Assembly: GCF_902498995.1 (NCBI RefSeq)
Contig: NZ_CABVLY010000015.1
Span: 124,001-188,000 of the forward strand
DNA from: Burkholderia anthina
GTDB taxonomy: Bacteria; Pseudomonadota; Gammaproteobacteria; Burkholderiales; Burkholderiaceae
DNA: 64,000 bases
Direction: 5' to 3'
The notes under the pieces: generated by a model
Seen by the model: the letters and a program-made list of their open reading frames with translations, nothing else
The model's database searches: none
What the model was told of the DNA's origin: nothing
Made by a program: the position numbers and the translations under genes
Part shown: positions 37,791 to 45,509 of the stretch, piece after piece
Position numbering within the stretch: position 1 is the first letter of the stretch
Layout: each line of letters starts with the position of its first letter

Positions 37791-38501
37791 ATGTCTTTTC
37801 GCATCCTGCTCGTCGAAGACGACACCCGCTTGTCCACGCTGATCGCCGGCTACCTGCGCAAGAACGACTATGAAGTCGACACTGTGCTGCATGGTGACGC
37901 CGCCGTGCCGGCGATCCTGTCCACGCGCCCGGATCTCGTCATTCTCGACGTGAACCTGCCGGGCAAGGACGGCTTCGAGATCTGCCGCGAGGCGCGCAAG
38001 CAGTACGACGGCGTGATCATCATGGTGACGGCCCGCGACGAGCCGTTCGACGAACTGCTCGGCCTCGAATTCGGCGCGGACGACTACGTGCACAAGCCGG
38101 TCGAGCCGCGCATCCTGCTCGCGCGGATCAAGGCGCAGCTGCGCCGCGCACCGGCCCGCGCGGCGGAAGGGGCGGCGCCGCAACCGGAGCGCTACACGTT
38201 CGGCCAGTTCTCGATCGACCGCACCGACCGCTCGGTCGTGCTGCCCGACGGCGACTCGCCGGACCTCACGTCGGCCGAGTTCGATCTGCTTTGGGTGCTG
38301 GTCTGTCATGCGGGCGAAGTCGTCAGCCGCGACGACCTGATGCTGCAGTTGCGCGGGGTCGAATTCGACGGCCTCGACCGCACGATCGACGGCCGCATCT
38401 CGAAGCTGCGCCGCAAGTTGCGCGACGATGCGAGCAACCCGCAGCGGATCAAGACGATCCGTAGCAAGGGTTACCAGTTCAGCAAGCACGCGTGGGAATG
38501 A
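37791..38501 (+). CDS. Two-component response regulator, RstA/OmpR family
   Basis: A 236-aa OmpR-type regulator. The receiver domain covers about 1-120 with acidic pocket VEDD, phosphorylatable Asp in LVILDVNLPG (about residue 52), Thr in MVTARDE and Lys in VHKPVEP. The C-terminal winged helix is at about 135-232 (LTSAEFDLLWVLVCHAGEVV, then IDGRISKLRRKL and KTIRSKGYQF). Sequence pattern and the adjoining sensor kinase resemble RstA-RstB. The start at 37791 is set by the receiver domain. Divergent from glsA. Confidence 0.9.
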   Translation: MSFRILLVEDDTRLSTLIAGYLRKNDYEVDTVLHGDAAVPAILSTRPDLVILDVNLPGKDGFEICREARKQYDGVIIMVTARDEPFDELLGLEFGADDYVHKPVEPRILLARIKAQLRRAPARAAEGAAPQPERYTFGQFSIDRTDRSVVLPDGDSPDLTSAEFDLLWVLVCHAGEVVSRDDLMLQLRGVEFDGLDRTIDGRISKLRRKLRDDASNPQRIKTIRSKGYQFSKHAWE

Positions 38502-38571
38502 CGCCGCCCGCGTGCTGCGCCGTCAGCCGCCGCGCGCGTGCGTTGCCCGCCCCCCCTGACCGGAAGCCGCG

Positions 38572-39702
38572 ATGATCCGACGCACCCGTTCGCACCCCGA
38601 CGCACCGCCGCTTTCGACGCTACGCTATGTGAAATGGCGCTGGCTGCATTTCCGCCGTGCGTGGACGGACACCCGCGCCGACCGCATTCCGAGCTGGTCG
38701 CGCCTGTACGTGCGCACCTACCTGCATCTGCTCGGCCTCGTGTTGCTGACCGCGCTCGTGCCGGCGCTCGCGCTGTGCGTCGTGCTGTCGCCGGAGGTCG
38801 TATGGCACGCGTTCGACGCGCTGCCGGGCGACATCTGGATCGTGCTCGCGTTCGTGTTCACCGCGCCCGCGCTGGCCGCGTATCGGTGGATGCGGCCGGT
38901 GTGGTCGGATCTCGTGATGGTGCGCGAGCGCGCGATCGACTTCACGGGCGGGCGCTTCAACACGCGCGCGCGGGAATCGCACAGCGTGATCATCGGGCCG
39001 CTCGCCCGCACGCTCAATGCGCTCGCAATGCGCATGGAACGACTGATCGCCGCGCAACGCGATTTGACCAACGGGATCTCGCACGAGCTGCGCACGCCGC
39101 TCGCGCGCGTGCGTTTCGCGCTCGAATTGCTGCGCGAACCGGGCTCCGCGGCGGAATACCACGGTGCGCTGGAGAGCATCGCGCAGGACGTGACCGAGCT
39201 CGAAGAACTGATCGACATGAGCCTCACGTATGCGCGTCTCGAGTACAGCTCGCTGCAGTCGAACCTCGAACTGACCGGCCCCGTCGCCTGGTTCGAGCAT
39301 CAGGTCAACGACGCGCGACTGCTGTATCCGGAGCGCGCGATCGAGTCGCGCATCGCGCTCGAATCCGACCTGCGCGTGAAGATGGACCGGCGGCTGATGT
39401 CGTACGCGATGCGCAACCTGCTGCGCAATGCGAGCAAATATGCGGCGTCGCGGATCGTCGTCGGGATCTCGATCGACCACGGCAACATCGCGATCTTCGT
39501 CGAGGACGACGGCCCCGGCGTGCCGGAGAGCGAACGCGAGCGGATCTTCGACGCATTCGTGCGGCTGGACCGCCGCACCGGCGGCTACGGGCTCGGCCTC
39601 GCGATCACGCGGCAGGTGCTCCATGCACACAACGGCCGGATCGCGGTCGTCGATCCGGTCGAGCTCAGCGGCGCGCGGTTCGAGATCAGCTGGCCGATCT
39701 AG
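38572..39702 (+). CDS. Sensor histidine kinase, RstB-like
   Basis: A 376-aa inner-membrane kinase, partner of the regulator 70 bases upstream. Two close membrane helices lie at about 50-75 and 88-105 (LLGLVLLTALVPALALCVV, IWIVLAFVFTAPALAAY), with almost no periplasmic domain between them. The H-box NGISHELRTPLARVRF (phospho-His about 169), N-box MRNLLRNASKYA and G-boxes EDDGPGVP and GGYGLGLAI follow. The near-absent periplasmic loop separates it from enteric RstB and suggests sensing in or near the membrane. Confidence 0.9.
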   Translation: MIRRTRSHPDAPPLSTLRYVKWRWLHFRRAWTDTRADRIPSWSRLYVRTYLHLLGLVLLTALVPALALCVVLSPEVVWHAFDALPGDIWIVLAFVFTAPALAAYRWMRPVWSDLVMVRERAIDFTGGRFNTRARESHSVIIGPLARTLNALAMRMERLIAAQRDLTNGISHELRTPLARVRFALELLREPGSAAEYHGALESIAQDVTELEELIDMSLTYARLEYSSLQSNLELTGPVAWFEHQVNDARLLYPERAIESRIALESDLRVKMDRRLMSYAMRNLLRNASKYAASRIVVGISIDHGNIAIFVEDDGPGVPESERERIFDAFVRLDRRTGGYGLGLAITRQVLHAHNGRIAVVDPVELSGARFEISWPI

Positions 39703-39826
39703 CGATACGCCGCGCGCACGGGTCGACCGCGCGGCGGCAACGATCATCACGACTATCATCCGCAGCGGTGTCGCCGCGCGTCGCCGACTTTCCCCGCAAG
39801 ACCTTCCTCGTCCCGTGACCGCATGA

Positions 39827-39877
39827 AGTTGCATTTGCAACTCATGCGCGCTTTGCTATACGATTGCATTTGCAACT
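39827..39877. promoter_or_regulatory. Two palindromic operators upstream of azoR
   Basis: AGTTGCATTTGCAACT (39827-39842) and ATTGCATTTGCAACT (39863-39877) share the palindrome TTGCA-TT-TGCAA, with centres 35 bases apart. They lie 120-170 bases before azoR. Paired sites of this kind are typical MarR- or TetR-type repressor operators. No candidate repressor gene adjoins. Confidence 0.6.
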
Positions 39878-39997
39878 ATTGGTGCGGGCACCCCCCTGAA
39901 AGCAGGAAGCCGGCGGCCTGCGCAGCAGCAAGCGGTGAGGCCGGGGCGGCCGCGCTGGCCGTCCTTCGTTCATGCATTTCTGTCGGGATCACGCATC

Positions 39998-40621
39998 ATG
40001 CGGCTACTGAATATCGTTTCCTCTCCCCGCGGCGCAAGGTCGGCTTCGATCGCGGTCGCCAACGCATTCGTCGACGCGTGCCGCAACACGCACGCGTCGG
40101 TCGACGTCGATACGCTGAACGTGTGGGAAGAAGACTTGCCGGATTTCGGCAGCGACGCGATCGGCGCCAAGTACAAAGGCGTCGCGAACGCGCCGATGGA
40201 TGCGACCGAGCAGGCGACATGGCAGCGGATCCAGGCGCTCGTGAAGCGGTTTCAGGCGGCCGACCGGATCGTCGTCGGCGTGCCGATGTGGAATTTCGGC
40301 TATCCGTACAAGCTCAAGCAACTGATCGATCTCGTCAGTCAGCGGAACCTGCTCTTCACGTTCGACGGCAACGCGTACGGCCCGCTGCTGAAGATTGCGC
40401 GCGCGCTGGTCATCCATGTTCGCGGACAGAGCCAGGAAACCGGCGCGGATGCCGGCAATCCCGGATTCCGGCATCAGGCGGACTACATCGAATTCTGGCT
40501 GAAGTTCATCGGTGTGCGCGAGGTCAGCAGCCTGAGTGTCGAACACACGTGGAATGCCCGGGCGCAAGACAGCATCGAACGCGCGCAAGCGCGCGCGGTG
40601 GCGATGGCCGCGGATTTCTGA
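39998..40621 (+). CDS. azoR: FMN-dependent NADH-azoreductase
   Basis: A 207-aa flavodoxin-fold quinone/azo reductase. It begins MRLLNIVSSPRGARSAS, the phosphate-binding loop for FMN, and has VGVPMWNFGYPYKLKQLIDLV (about 94-114), a family signature. Such enzymes reduce quinones and azo dyes by two electrons using NADH and protect against thiol and oxidative stress. The start at 39998 matches the family; GGGA lies upstream. Expression is probably repressed through the palindromes at 39827-39877. Confidence 0.88.
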   Translation: MRLLNIVSSPRGARSASIAVANAFVDACRNTHASVDVDTLNVWEEDLPDFGSDAIGAKYKGVANAPMDATEQATWQRIQALVKRFQAADRIVVGVPMWNFGYPYKLKQLIDLVSQRNLLFTFDGNAYGPLLKIARALVIHVRGQSQETGADAGNPGFRHQADYIEFWLKFIGVREVSSLSVEHTWNARAQDSIERAQARAVAMAADF

Positions 40622-40648
40622 TCGAGGCATGCGCCGGCGCGCCGCACG

Positions 40649-40676
40649 CGCGGATGCCGCGGCGGCGGCATCCGCG
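40649..40676. terminator. Convergent-gene hairpin
   Basis: A perfect 12-bp stem (CGCGGATGCCGC at 40649-40660, complement at 40665-40676) with loop GGCG lies between azoR (plus) and the patatin gene (minus). There is no T-run; it probably acts as a bidirectional transcript end. Confidence 0.55.
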
Positions 40677-40681
40677 ATCGC

Positions 40682-43093
40682 TCAATACGTGCGGCCGAGC
40701 TGCAGGTAGATGTTGCGCCGCCCGCCCGGTGCGAGCGCGACGCCCATGTACACGGGGCCGAACGCGGTCGACAGGCTCGTGAAGAACGTATAGCTCTGCT
40801 TGAGCGTGCCGCCGCCGATCTGCTCGCCGCTCGACCACACGTTGCCGACTTCCGCGCTGGCGCCGATCGACAGCGCCTTGACCGGCGACGCGTTGAAGGT
40901 CATCAGCTGATTCATGTAGGTCACGTTGCCGTAGGCGAGCGCGTTGCCGTTCAGCTGGTCGGCGGCATAGGCGGCCAGATGCTGGAAACCGCCGAGCGTG
41001 AAGTTGAACGCATTGATCAGGTTGGTGCCGCCGATGCTCTTGCCGCCCTCGATCGTCGCGCTGATGCTGTGCCGGCCGAACTTCTGCGCGATCATCGCCT
41101 TGCCGTAGAGCTCGGTGTAGGGCCGGTTGTCGCCGCCGAACAGCATCGCCGACTCGCTGTTGTGCGACAGCAGCGAGCGCTCGGCGCGGAGCTCCGTGTA
41201 GTACCCGCGGCGCGGGAACATCGGATCGTCGAGCTGGTCGATGACGAGCCGCGCGCGGGCGGTCAGCGCCTGCGACGTGAAGCTCGGCCACAGCAGCGTC
41301 GGGCCGCCGCTGACTTCGTCGGTGGAGAACGGCAGGTTGTAGTTCGGCGAGCCGTGGCCGGTCGCGTAGCCGAGGCCGATCCGGAAGTCGCCGAGACGGG
41401 CGAGCGGCAGGCCGAAGTCGATCCCGGCGCGCGCCGTCTGCATCAGGTACTGGTTCAGTTTCACGTCGCCGCTGTCGTCGTACAGGTTCGCGTAGCGGCG
41501 CTGATATTCGGCGTACGGCGAGAGATAATAGCCGTACGTCGACGACAACGGCTGGCGCAACTCGACGCGCGCCGACTGCAGGTCGCTGCCGATCGTCGTA
41601 TCCGCGCGGAATTCGAGGCCCGATTCGGTGAGCCACGGCCGCCGGTAGCCGACGTGCAGGCGGAAGCCGCCTTCGTCGGTCGAACTGCTCGACATCCCGA
41701 CGCCGAACAGCAGGAAATTCGGCCCCCAGTATTTCTCGCGCGCGTTGATTTCGAGCACGTTGTCGTCGCCGTGGCTCACGATCTGCTGCGTCACGCTCTC
41801 GAAATTGCCGCCGGTCGTCAGCCCGAGCAGATCCTGGCTGACGGTTGCCGGATCGTAGGTGTCGCCCGGCTTCACGTGCAGCGCGTCGGCGACGACGCGC
41901 TTCGGCACGTCGCCGGTCGTCTTGATGTCGATGCGCGTGATGCGGATCGGCGGCGGCAGCGGCTGCGCATGCGCGGAGCGGTACACCGCGTACTGTTCCG
42001 GCGTGAGCGCGAAGCGCTTGAGCCGCGGCAGCGCCGCGGTCGCGGCGGCCGCGCCGGCGGCGATCGCCTGGCGCGCGTTCTGGAAGTCGGTGAAGGCGAG
42101 CGAGCCAAGGTCGGGCGTGAGCAGGATGTCCTGCGCGTCGAGTTGCTTGCGCTGCGACGTCACGTTCTGGCGGATCAGGATGCCGACCATCTGCTGCATC
42201 ACGTCGGCCGGCGACGCGAGCGCGTCGAGCGGGCGCAGCTGCGAGCCGATGTCGACGGCGATCACGACCTTCGCGCCCATCTGCCGTGCGGTGTCGACCG
42301 GCAGGTTGCTGACGAGGCCGCCGTCGACGAGCGCGCGGCCGTTGATCTCGGCCGGCGCGAACAGGCCGGGCATCGCCATGCTCGCGCGGATCGCGAGCGG
42401 CAGCGAGCCGTGGTCGAGCACGACCATCTGGCCGGTCTGCAGGTCGGTCGCGACCGCGCGATACGGAATCGGCAGCTGGTCGAACGGCTGGTTGGTCGGC
42501 ACGGCGGCCGTCCAGTTCGCGAGCAGCGCCTGCAGCCGGTTGCCCTGCACGAGGCCGACCGGCGCCTTCACGCCTTTCCTGCCGAAACCGAGCGTGAGCC
42601 CGTTGATGTAAAGGCGCTCGTCTTCGCGGCTGCTTTGCGGCAGGTCCGCGCGATCGGTCACGTCGAACGCGATATCCGCGAGGTTCACCTCCGACAGCTG
42701 CTTCTGCATTTCGTCGGCGGCCATCCCGCTCGCATACAGCCCGCCGACCACGGCGCCCATGCTGGTGCCCGCGATGCAGTCGATCGGAATGCGGTTCTCT
42801 TCCAGCACCTTCAGCACGCCGAGGTGCGCGTAGCCGCGTGCACCGCCGCCGGACAGCACGAGGCCGATCGACGGACGTCCGGCCGGGCCGCCGTCGGCCG
42901 TGCAGGTCGGCGCGGGCGCGGCGGCGCCGGGTGCGGTTGCCGGCGCAGTGGCGGCGGTGGCGGCGGTGGCGGTGCGGGTGGCAGTGTCGGCGGCCGGCGA
43001 GGGCTGCGCGGCGACGGTGCAGCACCAGAGCGCGACGAGTGTCGCGCCGAGCTGGCGCACCCCCGGCCAGCGGAGAGAAGCGGTCGCTGTCAT
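40682..43093 (-). CDS. Patatin-like phospholipase with Omp85 barrel (type Vd autotransporter)
   Basis: An 803-aa secreted protein of the PlpD type. It has a signal peptide (about 1-29), a Thr/Ala-rich linker, and a patatin domain (about 75-300) with oxyanion motif GGGARGYAHLG, nucleophile GTSMG and catalytic Asp in DGGLVSN. A single POTRA-like domain (about 390-460, IRITRIDIKTTGDVPKRVV) and a 16-strand BamA-like barrel ending in QLGRTY (terminal aromatic residue) follow. The barrel carries the lipase to the surface. The start at 43093 follows from the signal peptide; longer frames have no support. The family is linked to lipid hydrolysis and virulence. Confidence 0.92.
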   Translation of the reverse strand: MTATASLRWPGVRQLGATLVALWCCTVAAQPSPAADTATRTATAATAATAPATAPGAAAPAPTCTADGGPAGRPSIGLVLSGGGARGYAHLGVLKVLEENRIPIDCIAGTSMGAVVGGLYASGMAADEMQKQLSEVNLADIAFDVTDRADLPQSSREDERLYINGLTLGFGRKGVKAPVGLVQGNRLQALLANWTAAVPTNQPFDQLPIPYRAVATDLQTGQMVVLDHGSLPLAIRASMAMPGLFAPAEINGRALVDGGLVSNLPVDTARQMGAKVVIAVDIGSQLRPLDALASPADVMQQMVGILIRQNVTSQRKQLDAQDILLTPDLGSLAFTDFQNARQAIAAGAAAATAALPRLKRFALTPEQYAVYRSAHAQPLPPPIRITRIDIKTTGDVPKRVVADALHVKPGDTYDPATVSQDLLGLTTGGNFESVTQQIVSHGDDNVLEINAREKYWGPNFLLFGVGMSSSSTDEGGFRLHVGYRRPWLTESGLEFRADTTIGSDLQSARVELRQPLSSTYGYYLSPYAEYQRRYANLYDDSGDVKLNQYLMQTARAGIDFGLPLARLGDFRIGLGYATGHGSPNYNLPFSTDEVSGGPTLLWPSFTSQALTARARLVIDQLDDPMFPRRGYYTELRAERSLLSHNSESAMLFGGDNRPYTELYGKAMIAQKFGRHSISATIEGGKSIGGTNLINAFNFTLGGFQHLAAYAADQLNGNALAYGNVTYMNQLMTFNASPVKALSIGASAEVGNVWSSGEQIGGGTLKQSYTFFTSLSTAFGPVYMGVALAPGGRRNIYLQLGRTY

Positions 43094-43362
43094 GGTGGAG
43101 TATCTGGCGTGATCGGCATGGGACGCCTGCCGGGGAGCAGGCAAGACCGAGAGATTACCGTGTTTTACGGACGCAACGCGAGGGGCGCGATGCGTAGTCG
43201 GGCATGCCGTAAAACGCGATTTCGGCAATTTCGTCGCGAAAAAATCATCGGAATTGCCTAAAGTATCGGAACGATTTGCCGCTAAGCGGGATGGGCGGCA
43301 AAGGCGCGCCGCGGGGATGCGGCCTGGCCGTTGCGGCCCGTTTGTCCAAAAAAAGGCTTGAT

Positions 43363-44397
43363 ATGTCGACACCGCTGTTCGGAAAGTTGTTTGCGCAACC
43401 CGTTGCGATCGACCCTGGAACGGCAAGTACGCGGATCTATACGCACGAGCGCGGCGTGGTGCTGAACCAGCCGTCGGTCGTGTGCTTTCGCAAGGCCGGC
43501 GCGTCCGACGCGCGGCCGACGCTCGAAGCGGTCGGCGAACTCGCGAAGGCGCTGCTCGGCCGCGAGCCGGGTCATCTGGAGGCCGTGCGGCCCATGCAGC
43601 ACGGCGTGATCGCCGACGCGCACGCCGCCGAGCAGATGATCCGCCGCTTCATCGACATGTCGCGCACGCGCTCGCGCTTCGGCCGCCGCGTCGAGGTCAC
43701 GTTGTGCGTGCCGTCGGACGCGACGGCCGTCGAGCGCCGCGCGATCCGCGAAGCCGCGTTCGCGGCCGGTGTATCGGATGTCGAACTGATCGAGGAATCG
43801 CTGGCCGCGGGGCTCGGCGCGGGCCTGCCGGTGACCGAGCCGGTCGGCTCGATGGTCGTCGACATCGGCGGCGGGACGACCGAAGTCGCGGTGATCGCGC
43901 TCGGCGGCATCGTATACCGCGAGGCGATTCGCGTCGGCGGCAACCAGTTCGATGCGGCGATCGTCAACCATGTGCGCAACCTGTACGGCGTGCTGCTCGG
44001 CGAACAAACCGCCGAGCACGTGAAGAAGACGATCGGCTCGGCCACCCGCACGGTGCCGCGCACGTCGACGCGCGCGGTCGGACGCGGCGTCGAGGACGGC
44101 TTGCCGCGCTCCGTCGAGCTGTCCAATCACGATGTGGCGGAGGCGCTCGCCGCGCCGCTCAAGCAGGTGATCCGCGCGGTGAAATCGGTGCTGGAAAACG
44201 CGCCGGCCGAACTCGTGACCGACATCGCGCATCGCGGCGTGGTGCTGACGGGCGGCGGCGCGCTGCTCGCGGATCTCGAACGCCTGCTGTACGACGAGAC
44301 CGGCCTGACCGCGCGGATCGCGGACGAGCCGGCCACTTGCGCGGTGCGCGGCGCCGGCGAGGCGATGGGGCGGCTCGCGATATGCCCGGTGGATTGA
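43363..44397 (+). CDS. MreB-like actin homologue (orphan paralogue)
   Basis: A 344-aa actin-fold ATPase of the MreB family. AIDPGTASTRIYTHERGVVLNQPSVV (phosphate-1 region), VPSDATAVERRAIREAA, ESLAAGLGAGLPV, VVDIGGGTTEVAVIALGG (phosphate-2) and VVLTGGGALLADLERLL (adenosine site) are all present. It is not followed by mreC, mreD, mrdA or rodA, unlike the housekeeping copy, and the region between phosphate-2 and the adenosine site has an Arg/Ser/Thr-rich insert (TRTVPRTSTRAVGRG). It is probably a second, specialised filament protein. The start at 43363 has AAAAGG upstream. Confidence 0.88.
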   Translation: MSTPLFGKLFAQPVAIDPGTASTRIYTHERGVVLNQPSVVCFRKAGASDARPTLEAVGELAKALLGREPGHLEAVRPMQHGVIADAHAAEQMIRRFIDMSRTRSRFGRRVEVTLCVPSDATAVERRAIREAAFAAGVSDVELIEESLAAGLGAGLPVTEPVGSMVVDIGGGTTEVAVIALGGIVYREAIRVGGNQFDAAIVNHVRNLYGVLLGEQTAEHVKKTIGSATRTVPRTSTRAVGRGVEDGLPRSVELSNHDVAEALAAPLKQVIRAVKSVLENAPAELVTDIAHRGVVLTGGGALLADLERLLYDETGLTARIADEPATCAVRGAGEAMGRLAICPVD

Positions 44398-44602
44398 GGC
44401 GGGCGCCGCCCATCGCACACTCCGCACGCCCGGCAACATTCGTTCAAAGTCTTTCGAACACCGCACATCCGGGCGCCCGAACGGCACGGGCTTCGTCCGG
44501 CATCGCGGCTTCCCGCTGACATCGATACCTGGACACGCGCGAGCGCGCCGTGGCAGCATGCCGGGCCGCGCGCCGGACGCGCACTTTTCCAGGAGTCTGG
44601 CC

Positions 44603-45247
44603 ATGTTGAACGAGCGTCGCGGGCGGGGCCGCATAGCCCGCATCGGCCGTGCGCTGGCCGTTTGCGCGTGCCTGTGGGTGGTCGCGGCCGTCGCGCTCGT
44701 CGGATACGGGATGCGGATGCCGAGCGCGCCGTGCGATGTCGCCGTGATCTTCGGCAACGCGCTCGACGACAGCGGCGCGCCGAAACCCGTGCTCGCGGCA
44801 CGGCTCGACGTCGGCGTGCAGTGCTATCGCACCGGGCAGTGTCCGGCGTTTCTCGTCAGCGGCGCGATCGACGGCCCCGGGCTGAACGAGGCGACCGCGA
44901 TGCGCGACTACCTGGTCGCGCGCGGCGTGCCGGCCGGGCGGATCGCCGTCGACGACCAGGGCGACAACACGCTCGCGACCGCGCAGCACACGCGCGCCTA
45001 TCTGCAAGCGCATGGCCTGTCGCGCGTGCTGATCGTCAGCCAGTATTACCACCTCGCACGGGCGCGCCTCGCGTTCGAGCGGGTCGGCATCGCGCGCGCG
45101 GACATCTCGGCCGCGTATCCGCGCCGCTTCCAGTTGCGCGATGTCTATTCGAGCTGGCGGGAAGTGCCGGCGTATGCGATCTATGCGCTGCGCCTGTGGC
45201 TGAACCCCGACGCGCGGCCGATATCGTTCCGGCCGATCTTTACCTGA
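44603..45247 (+). CDS. DUF218 (SanA/YdcF/ElyC-like) membrane protein
   Basis: A 214-aa protein with one N-terminal membrane helix (LAVCACLWVVAAVALVGYG, about 15-33) and a periplasmic DUF218 domain. Marks are VAVIFGNALDDSGAPKP, ATAMRDYLVARGVPAGRIAVDDQGDNTLAT and LIVSQYYHLARARLAFER. The family includes ElyC and SanA, linked to envelope polysaccharide or vancomycin-barrier function; no reaction is proven here. AGGAG precedes the ATG at 44603. It follows the MreB paralogue by 205 bases, consistent with an envelope theme. Confidence 0.85.
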   Translation: MLNERRGRGRIARIGRALAVCACLWVVAAVALVGYGMRMPSAPCDVAVIFGNALDDSGAPKPVLAARLDVGVQCYRTGQCPAFLVSGAIDGPGLNEATAMRDYLVARGVPAGRIAVDDQGDNTLATAQHTRAYLQAHGLSRVLIVSQYYHLARARLAFERVGIARADISAAYPRRFQLRDVYSSWREVPAYAIYALRLWLNPDARPISFRPIFT

Positions 45248-45509
45248 TGCGCCTGTTTTCATGAGGCGGTGCCTGCCGGGATTCGGGTTGCGTCGACTAT
45301 TGCGCTTCCGTTTCGCGTCTTTTCGCCTTTTCTGCGTCGATTCCGCCGTGACTTTTCATTCTGCGGAAGTTCTGACCGGCGCGTAACCCGCGCGCGCATG
45401 CGGCGCCCCGCGACGCGCGGTGCGTCGCTGCGCGCGCCCCCCGTTCTGGCCTATCCTGTGCGAAACACGCGACGCGCGACGCGCGTTGCGCCTCGACACA
45501 GGAGCATCG

